64,000 nt of DNA from Prorocentrum cordatum (lineage: Eukaryota; Sar; Dinophyceae; Prorocentrales; Prorocentraceae): contig CAUYUJ010014342.1 of assembly GCA_963575745.1 (NCBI GenBank), positions 243,087-307,086 of the forward strand, in the 5' to 3' direction. Made by a program: the position numbers and the translations under genes. This document shows positions 35,881 to 46,817 of the stretch, in pieces (the stretch's first letter is position 1; the number at the start of each line of letters is the position of its first letter). The notes under the pieces are model-generated. The model ran no database searches. It was given only the letters and a program-made list of their open reading frames with translations, and was not told where the DNA came from.

Positions 35881-36260
35881 GACGGGGCTGCGAAACTGTC
35901 GCCATTGTCGTGTGCTCCTGGGAGGTCCAGCAGAGGGGTGTCCCACGGGGGCCACCATGAAGCCTCGCCGTCCCTGGGGGGCTGCGATCTGCAAAACTGT
36001 CGCCACTCTCGTGGGCTCCTGGGAGGTCCAGCGGATGGGTGTCCCACGGGGGCCACTATGAGACCTCACCGTCCCTGGGGGGCTGCGATCTGCGGAACTG
36101 TCGCCACTCTCGTGGGCTCCTGCGACTCCAGCGGGAGGGGTGTCCCACGCAGACCACTATGACACTTCGCCGTCCCTGGGGGGTTGTGATCTGCGAAATT
36201 GTCGCCACTTCATGGGCCCCCTGTGAGTTCACCGGAGGGTGTTTCACGGGGACCACGTCT
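35881..36260 (+). repeat. 101-bp minisatellite, about 3.5 units
   Basis: Units begin near 35924, 36025 and 36125, with a partial unit at about 36226. Each carries GGGTGTCCCACG, CCGTCCCTGGGGGG(C/T)TG(C/T)GATCTGC and CTGTCGCCACT. The first half-unit (35885-35923) is more diverged. Confidence 0.9.
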
Positions 36261-36439
36261 GCGCGCTGCCCCAGTCGGCGGGCCAGGGTCGTTGAAGCAC
36301 GCCCAGAGCTGCCCAGCGGGGGGCAGCGAAATGGGCGTGCCTGGAACAAAAGTGTGGCCAAGACCGTAAGGCCGCGCGCTGCCAGGGTGGACACCGCGGA
36401 CCAATATTAGGGGCACCGAATCGGTGCGGGAGCTGTTTA

Positions 36440-37440
36440 CGAGAAGTGGACACGCAACACAACACACAACACACAACACACAACACACAACACACAACAC
36501 ACACAACACACAACGCACAACACACAACTCAAAACACAAGACACAAAACGCAACGCACAGCACACAACACACAATCCACAACGCACAACACACAACACAT
36601 AACGCACAACACACACAACGCACAACACAACACACAACACAACACACAACACACATCATTTACAACACGCAACACAACATACAGCACATAAGCAAACAGC
36701 ACACAACACGCAACATATAACACACCACACAAAACAGAAAACACAACACACAACACAGAACACGCAACACACAACGCGCACCACAGACCACAGCACACAA
36801 CACACAACACACGCCTCTGAAGGAACACAACACTACAGACAACGCACAACGCACAACGCAGCACACACAACCTAAACCCCAACACACCACACACAACAAA
36901 AAAACACAACACACAACACAGCACACAGCACACAACACAAAACACACAAACCATGACACACACCACACCACACAACACAACACACGCAACACACAACACA
37001 ACACACATCACACACCACACACAACGCACGTCACACAACGCACCCCACACAACACACCACACAACACACACCACGTAACACAACACACAACGCAACGCAC
37101 AACACACAACACACAATACACTCCACACCCGCACACACCACACACCGCACAAGACATACACACCACACACCACACAGCACAAAACACACAATACACAACA
37201 CACGCCACACACCACACACCACACACCACACACCACACACCCACCACACCACACACCAAGCACCGTAGACCGCACACCACAACACTCGACACACCGCACA
37301 CCGCACACCACACACCATACACTACACATAACACAACACGCCACACACCACACACCGCACACCACACACCACATACCACACACCACAAACCACACACCGC
37401 ACACCACACACCACACACCAAACACCACGCACCAAACGCC
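36440..37440. repeat. (CAACA)n / (CACAC)n array
   Basis: 1 kb of ACACAAC units that shift to ACACACC in the last third (after about 37130). Open frames are artefacts. Confidence 0.97.
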
Positions 37441-37469
37441 CCCACACGCTCGCACGCACCCGCTCTCTT

Positions 37470-37585
37470 CCTGTGGGCGCGTGCGGGTCGAGGTCGAGCC
37501 CCAGAGGAGCCCGCGCTTTCGCATGGGCGTTCAAGGGAGCGCTGGCGGCCCCGCGACGACAGATCGTGACCCGAGAGGCTCGTTG
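37470..37585 (+). repeat. dispersed module at microsatellite edge, copy 1
   Basis: GTCGAGGTCGAGCCC, CCCGCGCTTTCGC, GGGCGTTC and GGCGGCCCCGCGACGACAG recur with changes at 40115-40235. Copy 1 follows the CAACA array. Copy 2 precedes the GCGCAC array. Confidence 0.75.
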
Positions 37586-39015
37586 GTGCAGAAGATACCA
37601 AATCGAACTCATGCTGACGCTGGCCCGCCAGGAACCCGACGCTGCATCCCATGCATCGCCTTAGATAATACAGCCCACATGCGTTTCGCTGGCTTCTCGC
37701 GGCGGGATCGTGTGAATCACCCGTTCGATATTCCACGCGATCGATCTGCCACCTTGCCTTTAGCGAGACCGCGCGCAGGACCGATGCAACCCGTTCTCTA
37801 TCTTCCGTGCAGCAGCTGCCGTTACAGTCGTGCCACGCTACACGAGATGAGGTATGGTCCATGGTTCCGCGGCATGGGCTACCAGCGGTGCAACTCTTTC
37901 TCCGCCATCTATTGACAACACTATTCCCTGCAGGAGTGCGACATCGCAGGCCCGCGCATCGCAGTCGTGATCGTGGATATCTGAATGGCAATGGGTGTCA
38001 TTCGTTTCCCTCAGGCGCCGCGGGAAGCCGAGTTTCCCAGGTGGGCCGCCGACGTTTTCCCTGTTCTGCCCCCGCGCGCGAAGATACAGACTGCCAGCGT
38101 GGATCCCCAGTGGACCAATGCTGTCGGCAAGTGGTGCCTACTAGGTCCACGACGGAATCATCAGTGCATGTGCTTTTGTGTGCAGCAGTGGCGTATGCTG
38201 AAAAGCACAAATCTTACGCGGTCAGTTTGTACGCCAGAGGTCGCAGCGCGGTTGCGAGAACATATTCGGGGCATCCGATAACCAGACTGAGGAAGCTCAG
38301 GATGGTCCCGATACAATTTATTGCGGAAGCCCCTTGGGGCGTTGCGCGTGATGCTGGTTGCGATCGTGGGGGCGGAGGCCCTGGCGTTGGCGTTGGAGGC
38401 CCTTTTGGTTAAGTTTGGAGACCCAGAGTGCAACGAGTCGGATCTGCCAGCGCAGGGGGGAAAGGCATAGCCAATTGGTGCGACCACGTCAAGCAGGACG
38501 TCGTCGGCCACTTCGATTCCGGGGGCCAGCGCAGTCTCAGTCGATATGGGCCTCCAACGTCTTCCAGGGAGCTCCAGCCAAGTCCGACGCTGAGCGCAGT
38601 CGGCGCGGGCAGAGTTTGCAGTGCGCTCGGCGCCTTCGAGGGGCTTCAACCGACCTCTACTGGGGAGTTGCCCGCCTCGGCTGGCGGTTGCCCGCCAGGG
38701 TGGGCCAGTCGGCATCTTCGAGGAAGAGTGGCTCAATGTTTCTCTTGCGCGCTGTGCCTCGCGCAAGCATCGTGCCGCCTGTCCGCCCGCGCGGGGCCCG
38801 GGGGCGATTACAGGTTTCTTGAGTGGTGCAGGCGAGCAGGTCAACGATTTCATTTCAGGATGTTTGGGGCGGATGGTAGCATTGATGGTACTTGGTATTG
38901 AGCGTCTTCTTCGCTTGCGATGTGGGGGCCGCCCTTCGCGTTCGAGCTCGTCGTCGGAGTCGCGCGAAAAACTCTTGGGGCGGGCCAATTTCTGGACGTG
39001 CGAGCGCGACCTCAT
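37586..39015. other. no firm gene
   Basis: Mixed unique DNA. A short helical frame at about 38350-38450 (LALALEALLVKFGDPECN) looks protein-like but is isolated. Confidence 0.35.
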
Positions 39016-39160
39016 CGGACGCAGCCTTCGTGGGCCAGTGCGAGACAGACATGCGGGGCGCCGAGGTTCGCCGCCTGGGCGAGATCGTGGCCGGGGCGAT
39101 GCAGGACTCGATTGTTCGCGCCCTCCAGGAGAACGGCGCGCGGTTCAACGCGCCGACGCG
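39016..39160 (+). CDS. weak candidate exon, unknown
   Basis: Frame with RGAEVRRLGEIVAGAMQDS and IVRALQENGARFNAPT after a possible acceptor (GACGCAG at about 39021). The downstream sequence turns Arg-rich and low in complexity. No family recognised, and it may be ORF1-type LINE debris. Confidence 0.3.
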
Positions 39161-40114
39161 GGGTGGGGGTCCAGCGGCGGGCCGCCGTCGTCGCCGGGCT
39201 GAGGTGCGACCGCGACGGCGACGCGGGCGCCGCCGCCTACGCCAGCGGGGGGCGACGGCGGGCTCGCGAACATCGAGCGGAGGCCTGTCGAATCCCAGTT
39301 CGGGTGCACCTTCGAGCTGGATGAGGGCACGGGGCAGACGCTCGAGCGAAGATCGTGTAGCCCGAGAAGAAGGAATCTAATGTCGCCGAGCTTTCGAAGT
39401 GCTGTCAGAAAACGGCGCGGGCTGCCGCTGAAGCTCAATTTGGCGCATATAGAGCTGAAGGCCCCCTTCCCGCCCCAGTGGCGAGATCGGGGCCTCTCGC
39501 GTGCATGGCGTGCGATGGTCGGATGTATGTCGCGCGTGTCGATTGGGCGCGGTTGGCCAGTTCCCGGTTTCGCGTCGGCGCTCTCCCATGCAAATTGCGC
39601 GTTTCATGGCGCGGCCGCGCCCATCTTGTTCCCGTCGCCTCCGCGGGGAGTGGCCCGCGGCGCTGCGGCGGACGTCTCAGCCCTCGGGGCGAACGGAAGG
39701 GCTGTGGCAGCGGGTGTCGAGACAGCCTTCAGGCGCTAGCCAAGGTGGTGGTTTCCTCTTGGGCGTGCTTTTCCTCTTCCCCCCATTGCCCCTCCCCCCG
39801 CTTCCCCTCTCCTCTTCTCCCTTCCCTTCCCTCCCTTCGCGCGCCAGGGTCGCCTTGCTTGCGCCCCCGCATGTGGCGGCGCTGCGGGCAGTCGTGCAAG
39901 GCGCGCTGTCCTGCGCGAAGGGCCGCGATCTTGGGCGGCACGTTGCAGGGCCCCTGCCCGCCGCGCGCCCCCCTCTCAGCCCCGCGGAAGGCGCCCCCCC
40001 CTCCCCGGCGAGCTGTGCCCGTGGGCCGTTGCTGGCTGGACTCGCCGATGAAGACTGATCCCGAAGATTTCAGTTTGGCCCCATTGCGCTGCGTCTATGC
40101 CCTGCGCGGGGGGG
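39161..40114. other. no recognisable gene
   Basis: GC-rich unassigned DNA with a CT patch at 39770-39840. Confidence 0.4.
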
Positions 40115-40235
40115 CGCGTTCTTCCCGCGGGCGCGCGCGGCTCGAGGTCGGGCCCAAGAGGGGCCCTCGCTCTCGCGCGGGCGCTCGCAGATGCGCCGGC
40201 GGCCCCGCGGCGACAGATCGCGCCTCGAAAGCAGA
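40115..40235 (+). repeat. dispersed module at microsatellite edge, copy 2
   Basis: See 37470-37585. Shares GGTCGAGGTCGGGCCC-like and GGCGGCCCCGCGGCGACAGATCG strings. Confidence 0.75.
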
Positions 40236-40299
40236 CCGGGTTCAGGCTGGCGCCTGATCACCGGGGGCCGGGCGCCGCGTCCAATGCGCCGCCTCGGGG

Positions 40300-41620
40300 A
40301 ACACGCGCGCGCTCGCGCGCGCGCGCCCGCGCCCGCGCGCGCGCGTGCGCGTGCGCGCGCGCGCGCCCGCGCACGCGCGCGCGCGTGCACGCCGGCGCGC
40401 GCGCTTTCGCACGCACACGCACGCGCGCGCGCATGCGCACACGGACGCGCATGCGCACGCGCACACGCACATGCACGCGCGCGCGCCCGCGCGCGCACAG
40501 GCGCGCGCACACGCACGCGCGCGCGCACGCGCGCCCACGCGCGCGCGCACGTGCACGCGCCCACGCACACCTACGCGCATCTTCACGTGCGCACGCACAC
40601 GCGCAGGCGCACGCACGCGCGCGCACGCGCACGCGCTCGCACGCGCACGCGCAGACGCGCACGCGCACGGACGCACGCACACACGCAAGCTCATGCCCAC
40701 ACGAACGCGCGCGCACGCGCGCGCGCGCGCGCACGCACGCGCACGCGCACGCGCACGCGGGCACGCACGCGCGCGCACGCACGCGCACGCGCACGCGGGC
40801 ACGCATGCGCGCGCACGCACGCGCACGCGCACGCGAACGCGCACGCGCCTCTCGCACACGCGCGCCCACGCCCACGCCCACGCTCGCCTCCCACGCCCGC
40901 CCGCGCCCACGCCCGCGCCCAAACCCTCGCCCGCGCCCGCGCCCGCGCCCGCGCCCACGCGCACGCGCGCGCGCGCATGCACGCGCGCACAGACGCACGC
41001 GCACGCGCACACGCACGCGCACATGTACGGGCGCACGCGCACGCACAAGCGCACGAGCACGCGCGCAGACACGCAAGCGCACGCGTGCACGCGCGCGCAC
41101 ACGCGCGCGCGCACGCGCATGCGCACGCGCACACGCACGCGCGCACGCACAGGCACGCGCACGCGCACGCGCGCGCGCGCGCACACGCGCGCGCACGCGC
41201 ACACGCACACGCACGCGCACACGCACACGCACTCGCACACGCACTCGCACACGCACGCGCACACGCAAGCGCACGCGCACGCGCGCACGCGCGCGCACAC
41301 ACACACCATGCACACACGCATTCACACACACACACACTTTTGGCGTCGCGGCCCCGCGCGCAGTGCCAGGGCGTCGAAGCACACATGCGCACGAACGTGC
41401 GCACGAACGCGCACACATTCACACGCACACGCACGCACGCTCGCACGCACACACACACACACGCAAACACCCATGTGGACACGCACGCGCTCACGCACGC
41501 GCACACGTACACGCACACGTACACGCACATGCACATGCAACCGCACCTGCGCACGCACGAGCGCTGGTTCTCGCGCGCGCGCCCGTGCGCCCACCCGCGC
41601 CCGCGCGCGCGCCCGCACGC
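40300..41620. repeat. (GCGCAC)n alternating purine-pyrimidine array
   Basis: About 1.3 kb of CGCGCG and CGCACG units, with ACACAC at 41295-41335 and 41445-41475 and a short non-repeat island at 41338-41400. Long Arg-Ala-His or Val-Arg-Val frames are artefacts. Confidence 0.97.
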
Positions 41621-41781
41621 GCGCGCGCAAGCAGTTTGGAGAGCAGTAGCTTCACGAGGGCTTGATGGAGCTTGTGACACCTTGGACGACCCATCTGGCG
41701 TGCGACCCAAAGTGTTGTGACATTTAACCTCAGCGCGCGATTGCGTGCGCGCGTGGTTTAGTGTCATGTATGACTGCGTGA

Positions 41782-41784
<3 letters not shown>

Positions 41785-41826
<42 letters not shown>
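41785..41826. repeat. (GA)n microsatellite
   Basis: GTGTGTGTGA followed by an uninterrupted GA run of about 34 bases. Confidence 0.97.
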
Positions 41827-41827
<1 letters not shown>

Positions 41828-42288
41828 CCACGTATACTTCGTATGTATGCAGCTACGCATGATCTGGAAGGTCCCTCGCGGTAGAACTATTGCGGGACGC
41901 ATCCGGGGGGAGTTCTCAGGTTTTGAAGTTCGAAGGAGGCGTAGAAGCTTGCATTCGTCCCAAGTGGCTGCGCCTACCAGCACCACTCCCGCTGCCGCAG
42001 GGAGGACGCTGTCGGCGGCCGCTTCCGGCCGCTCCGCCGCCTCCCCCCCCCCCGCGAAAAGGCAGCGCACGCGCCACCGCGCCCCGCGGTGCCGACGCCG
42101 CAGGCCCCTTTTCGCCTTTTTGCCCGGCGCCCACCCCTCGTCTGGAAGGGCCCATGCTTTGTCGTCGTCGTCGTCGCCTTCCTCGTCGAAGTCGACATCG
42201 TATTCGTCGTCCTCTTCAGAAATATGTAGTCTGAGCTTTCGTTATCCTAAATATCTTATTGATCAAGGGGGGGGTGATAAACGTGAAA
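41827..42288. other. no recognisable gene
   Basis: Mixed DNA with a GTC/GTCGTC run near 42160-42210. Nothing coding recognised. Confidence 0.4.
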
Positions 42289-42530
42289 ACGCGGCGCGGC
42301 CAACCCCCCCCCGACACTGCCCCCCGAATCCGACCCCCCCCCGCACGTGCGCGGACGTTCTGAAGCCCCCCCCCTGGCACGTCAACCCTGGGTGCACTTG
42401 ACTCCACCCCCTGGATAGTATTTTTCGCAAGTGCACCTGGCACCTCTGGCACCCCCTGGCACCTCCGGTATTTTTCCCACGTTCTGAAGCCCACCCCCTG
42501 GCACCTCAACCCTGGGTGCATTTTCGCAAG
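42289..42530 (-). repeat. C-rich tandem units beyond the left transposase copy
   Basis: Two related units contain CACCCAGGGTTGA(G/C)GTGCC and GGGCTTCAGAACGT on the minus strand (42353-42400 and 42479-42525). The outermost part carries GCGGCGCGGCCAACCCCCCC at 42291-42310, which is also present at 62801-62820 beyond the right copy. The homology between the two transposase copies stops at about 42531. Confidence 0.7.
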
Positions 42531-43189
42531 TATCTTCGTGCACCCCGCCCTCCAATTTCCCACCATCTTCGATCAATGTGGTCAGCGCTGCTCTGGTCGC
42601 CTGCTGCTGCGCCGTCCTGGCAGAGGTCGCCCGCCGAGCTTGTACGTATTGCTTTGTCTTCTTTCGGGCGCGCGGGGACGACAGAAAAGGGCTTACTTTT
42701 TGCATTACTGCTTTATCCCAGTCCCACTTCTCATCCAAGGTGGCGTCCTTGCCAGGCGCGCGTTCGGCAATGTGCAAGAACTCCTCCCTCGCTTTGGTGA
42801 GTACCTCCCCCTCGCACCCCATCCGAATCGAAACCCCAGGAAACCCCCGCCTCCCCCCCACTTCCAGGGCGCGTCTAAGGATCATGCTTGGACAGGGCCC
42901 CACAGGAGCCACCGACCGAACGCCCCAGGGACCGCTTCCCTGAGGATTCGGAGGAGGAAGGGAGGAAAACGAAAAGGTACAAAGAATTGAGAATAGTGGA
43001 ATGTGTGAGCACAGGGCATGGGGTTTCAGGACGTTGGGGGATCGTGGCCACGACATGCCGTTCACTGTTTTGTCGGTTTTCTTCAACGTTTGGGCAGGGA
43101 CGCCTACGAATTTAAATTTACGGGCCAGGATTCTAACAAGACCCCCTGCTCATCATCATGACTCTCCCTATGTTATTCCTCTCCCCAAT

Positions 43190-43265
43190 ATCACCATGAT
43201 CATCGCCAGCATCACCACCACCATCGCCACCATCGTCATCATAACTATCATCATTTTCCTCACTG

Positions 43266-43312
<47 letters not shown>

Positions 43313-43325
43313 GTCATCGTCATCT
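43190..43325. repeat. (ATC)n microsatellite in transposase intron E/F
   Basis: ATC triplets (GAT on the gene strand) inside the 701-bp intron 43505-42805. The right copy has GAT-rich sequence at the equivalent place (61460-61570). Confidence 0.9.
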
Positions 43326-45659
43326 TCACGTCCCTCTCGCATCCTCTTTTTTTCCTTTCTCTCCTCCGCACCCTCTTCCCCTCCTCGCACTCCTCCGCTA
43401 TCTGACTCCGCAACGAGATTGACGAATGATGCATAGTACATAAGTGTATATATACACAAAGAGAGGGAAAGCGTAACATAATGATGGCATATTCATTTGC
43501 TGTTCTTGTTGGCATTTTGGGAGCCAGTGCACTTCTTCGCGTTTCTGCTCGGCTTCCATCTTGGCCGCTTCTGCTTTCTCCACCCGCTGCTCTTCGGTGA
43601 GCCTCTTCTTTGGGAACTTGCTTTTATAGCGTTGGGCAAGCAACGCGGGCACCTCCCCCTGCTTGATGCACAACGCCTCATGGACGTGCTCTTCATCGGC
43701 GAAGTGTAGAAAATCTTCGTCTTCTCTTGCGAGGATTTCTTCTTCAGGGACGCGTGGGTCCTCGAACGACGCAATCAGCTCGTCAATGGAACTTGGGATG
43801 TTGTGCTTGCATTTGCTGACCAAGAAGTTTGCTCCATCTTTGAAACCCTTCTTCAAGCAATCCCTTGCTTCCCTGCGCCGGAGAGTATCCTCCAGGTATC
43901 GGGATCGCCATCCCTCCACGTCGGTGTCCCCGCAGATTCGCTTGTCCTCCCACCATGGCTTCAAAGTTGGGTCCAACAACTCATCGCGGGCTTTGTCGAA
44001 CGTCAGGTTGATTCCGCTCCTGCCGAGCATGGGCGGGGCGAGGTTGCGCGTGGACAGGCGAGGGCAGGTCAAGAACCAAGCGGTGTTTCACTGACTAGAC
44101 AAATAATCGACTGAGTATCCCCCCCCCTATTTACAGAAAAAACGAGATGTTCCTATGTTGCCTCCCAATTCCCTCTACTCTCTGTCCGCATTCCCGTGAT
44201 AATAGCCTCTGTTGGGGGCGCTCCAATGCGAAACCTTTCTCATCGTGGAAAGGCGTGGCCCGGGCTTCTGAAACATGCCATTGGGCCTAGGGGCATGCAC
44301 GTTGCACGGGCGGGGTGAGGAGGCGCGGATGGGAGAATACAAGACTTTGCACGAAGGGATAACATAATGGCCACAATAGAAGGCGTCATCCTCGGGAACT
44401 CGCCGGCCATTTTCAAGTGCACCTTGTCTTCCTCCATCTGTTTAGTCGCCTTCGCAGCTCTGTAGAGCAGCTCCTGGCGAGTCAATTTCGCAACACTTCC
44501 TGGGTGCTTCGTGAGTTTGTCCGTCAAGGCGTTCGTCTCGATCATCTGTGCCCATGCTTTGTAGTCCTGGTTCTGGCGCTTGTCCGCTGGTTGCACCATT
44601 CCCGTCAGGCTTCCCCAGATGACCACGGGAATCCGTCGACGAGAGATGCACTCTTTGATATCTTCGGGAGTCAGCTGGCCGTCCATTTGATCAAATAGGA
44701 GGCCACGCCAGCCCCCCGTCCTTCCGAACACACTGGCCACGGAAGTCGTAGGATGTTTCTCCTGGCCATGGGGATCCAAGGGTATCAAATACATATTTCA
44801 AGGTATAGTTGATGCCGTGCCGATTGTATCATGTCTGAAAGTAACGCAAACGTTGTGGCCTCCACAGCTGCGTTGTTCCGTCCGGACAGCCCCAGAAGGC
44901 ACAACGATGGCTCAAACAAATTGTTCCAACGCGAGTTTCGGAGTCTTCCTTGAGGGCCACTCCAAACGAACATTCCCAAACCCCTCTCGGGGCTCTCTGG
45001 CAACTCTCTTGGGCCCGCCTTGAAGTCCTCTGGAAGCCCTCTTCGACTCTCTTGGGGCTCTTATGGGGCCTTCGGACCTCTCAGGGGCGGCATGCCAGGG
45101 CTCCCCGAGGGCCCCAAGAGAGCCTCCGAAACATCCCCGAGCAGCATCAGCCGAACAGAGCCTTATAGTACTATTGGTGGCTGTTTCGGGAGCCTTCCCA
45201 CGTCCCTCCAACAAAGGGATCGGGGTGGGAGGTGCAACGTGCGCTCACATGCGCAAATCACTCCCATGGGGGCTGGTTGAACCCACGTTCCTTAACCATA
45301 TCCAGCGTTGTCTTCGCATCGTACGAGCCGCTTTCGGAGAACTGGGCGATGATGTTTGCTGGGAGTCTCTTCAGGTCAATGTCTTTCAATCTCGTGGGCT
45401 CCTTGGCTTTCAGGCACAAGTGAGGTTTACACACCTTGCCGTCACTGCTGCAAAATAAGACGGTCGTGTGACGGTCGTGATCCCCAGTGCTGTCCTCCTT
45501 GGGCCCCACCGCGTCGGTCCCCTCGTGGAAGCAGCTGCCACGCTCGAGTCACGACACACGCGATACGAAGCGCGCACGGACACCACAAGCAGCACAGTTG
45601 AGGGCACAGATGAGCACACAGCACGCACCATGCGACACACGCGAGCGGCACGCACGGAC

Positions 45660-45755
45660 GCGAGCAAGCTCGCACACACACAAGCACACACACAAACACA
45701 TACACACACAAACACACACACAAACACACACACGCACACGCGCGAGAGCATGCGA
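45660..45755. repeat. (CA)n microsatellite in transposase intron B/C
   Basis: CACACA run within the intron 45813-45522. The right copy has a longer (TG)n on the gene strand at the same place (58312-58490). Confidence 0.92.
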
Positions 45756-46504
45756 TCAGACGCACTGCCACTCGCCAACATTCAGGCTTCGAGGAAATAG
45801 TGGAAGCCACGACCTTTGGAGCAAGCATCTTGCCTGTGCTCAGCCTCCGGGTGGTCGGAGCGTGGTCGAACGCGTCCCAGCGCACCTCTCCTGGGTAGAA
45901 AAATGCGGCCAGGCGAATGCAGTTGCGCCACAGCATTCCCAGCCTTCGGCGGCATTCCTCATACGAGAGCGTGTGCGTCTGATTTTTACTGCGATGGGAT
46001 ACTTCGAATCGATTGCGCCAGTCCCTCAACCACTCACCGAGCCATTGCCCCCGCCGATCTTTAGGAAGCGCATCGGTTCCACCTGCGGCAGCGCAGTTCG
46101 CGAACAGGGTCTCCGCTTTGCCTCGGAGGAGTGCGGGCGTCACTCTGCCTGGTTTGGGGGCCAGAGAGTTTAGGGAACGATTTTTGGAGAATGCAGGGGA
46201 ATATGTCAAGGGGGGATGGTTGTAGGGAGGAGGCCTTGAAGCTCGAAGTACGCTTTGATGAAGTAATTGTACAACGCCTGCCCGATCTCCGCAACCTTGA
46301 TGTGTCGTCCAGCTCCGCGGAGCCCGGTGCGGACGCTGGATTGTACAGGAACCCCGCTTAAAGATCCACCCTCGTATGCCTCCTGCGCTCGGCGCACGAC
46401 GTCCATGCGTGCGTTCTTCACTTGTTTGGCCTTGTCGTAGAATAAGTGCTGCATCTGGGTGTACTTGTGGTACTGGATGCCGTTCACTTGTGGGGTCAAG
46501 GGCT

Positions 46505-46739
46505 TTCATGCCCAATCCACCGTGGCAGCCACCCAGTCCTTGGCCCGCGAACCGCTCTTGAACAGGTGCGCCTGTTCGCCCAGAATTGTACGGAACGACA
46601 CGGTGTACTCGTGGCGGCTCTTTTGGTTCACTGAGCCTTGTATTTTGCACCACCGCTGGAGCTTGCTTGCGTCGAGCTTCCCAAACATATCCTTTGTCAA
46701 CATCGGGGGGTACAAGTAGCCAATATCAACAAAATTCAT
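46505..46739 (-). CDS. transposase N-terminal segment unique to the left copy
   Basis: Part of exon A of the left transposase. It reads from ATG with YLYPPMLTKDMFGKLDASKL and RHEYTVSFRTILGEQ to DWVAATVDWA, then the TGA at 46506-46508, and continues in the same frame into PLTPQVNGIQYHK. The right copy diverges completely upstream of that last string (about 57550), so this N-terminus exists only here. It carries no domain that I recognise. A single base change (for example from CGA) would explain the stop. Confidence 0.6.
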
Positions 46740-46817
46740 GAAGAAGAGAAGAACATGTCAATATTGTTCAGCACGTAGCTGGTACACGAGGTACAGAATG
46801 AAGAAGGAAAGGCTGCC

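Larger units (their letters stand above)
42531..46504 (-). repeat. left arm of a large inverted duplication
   Basis: About 4.0 kb homologous in reverse orientation to 57550-62258. Exons B-E have identical lengths in the two arms. The arms differ at many sites (exon E proteins roughly 80-85% identical by eye), so this is an old paralogous pair and not one locus assembled twice. Confidence 0.9.
42531..46739 (-). pseudogene. pogo/Tigger-like transposase gene, left copy, 3'-truncated
   Basis: Six exons on the minus strand: A 46739-46235, B 46148-45814, C 45521-45264, D 44761-44391, E 44019-43506, F 42804-about 42532. Exon phases join without a break. The product is a DNA-transposon transposase. 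A CENP-B-type helix-turn-helix crosses exons A/B (GRHIKVAEIGQALYNYF, then VTPALLRGKAETLF and WLGEWLRDWRNRF). The DDE_1 core follows: WDAFDHAPT in exon B, then RHTTVLFCSSDGK in exon C. LLFDQMDGQ and GMVQPADKRQNQDYK in exon D place the last two catalytic Asp with 35 residues between them. Exon E is charged, with a coiled-coil-like end. The start is ATG 46737-46739, only 79 bp below the retroelement stop. Damage: an in-frame TGA at 46506-46508, and loss of the 3' end of exon F. Introns A/B, C/D, D/E and E/F do not begin with GT. Confidence 0.8.

Noticed and set aside
40097-42070. Arg-Ala-His and Val-Arg-Val frames up to 522 codons
   Set aside because: Artefacts of the GCGCAC array, with no protein-like composition.
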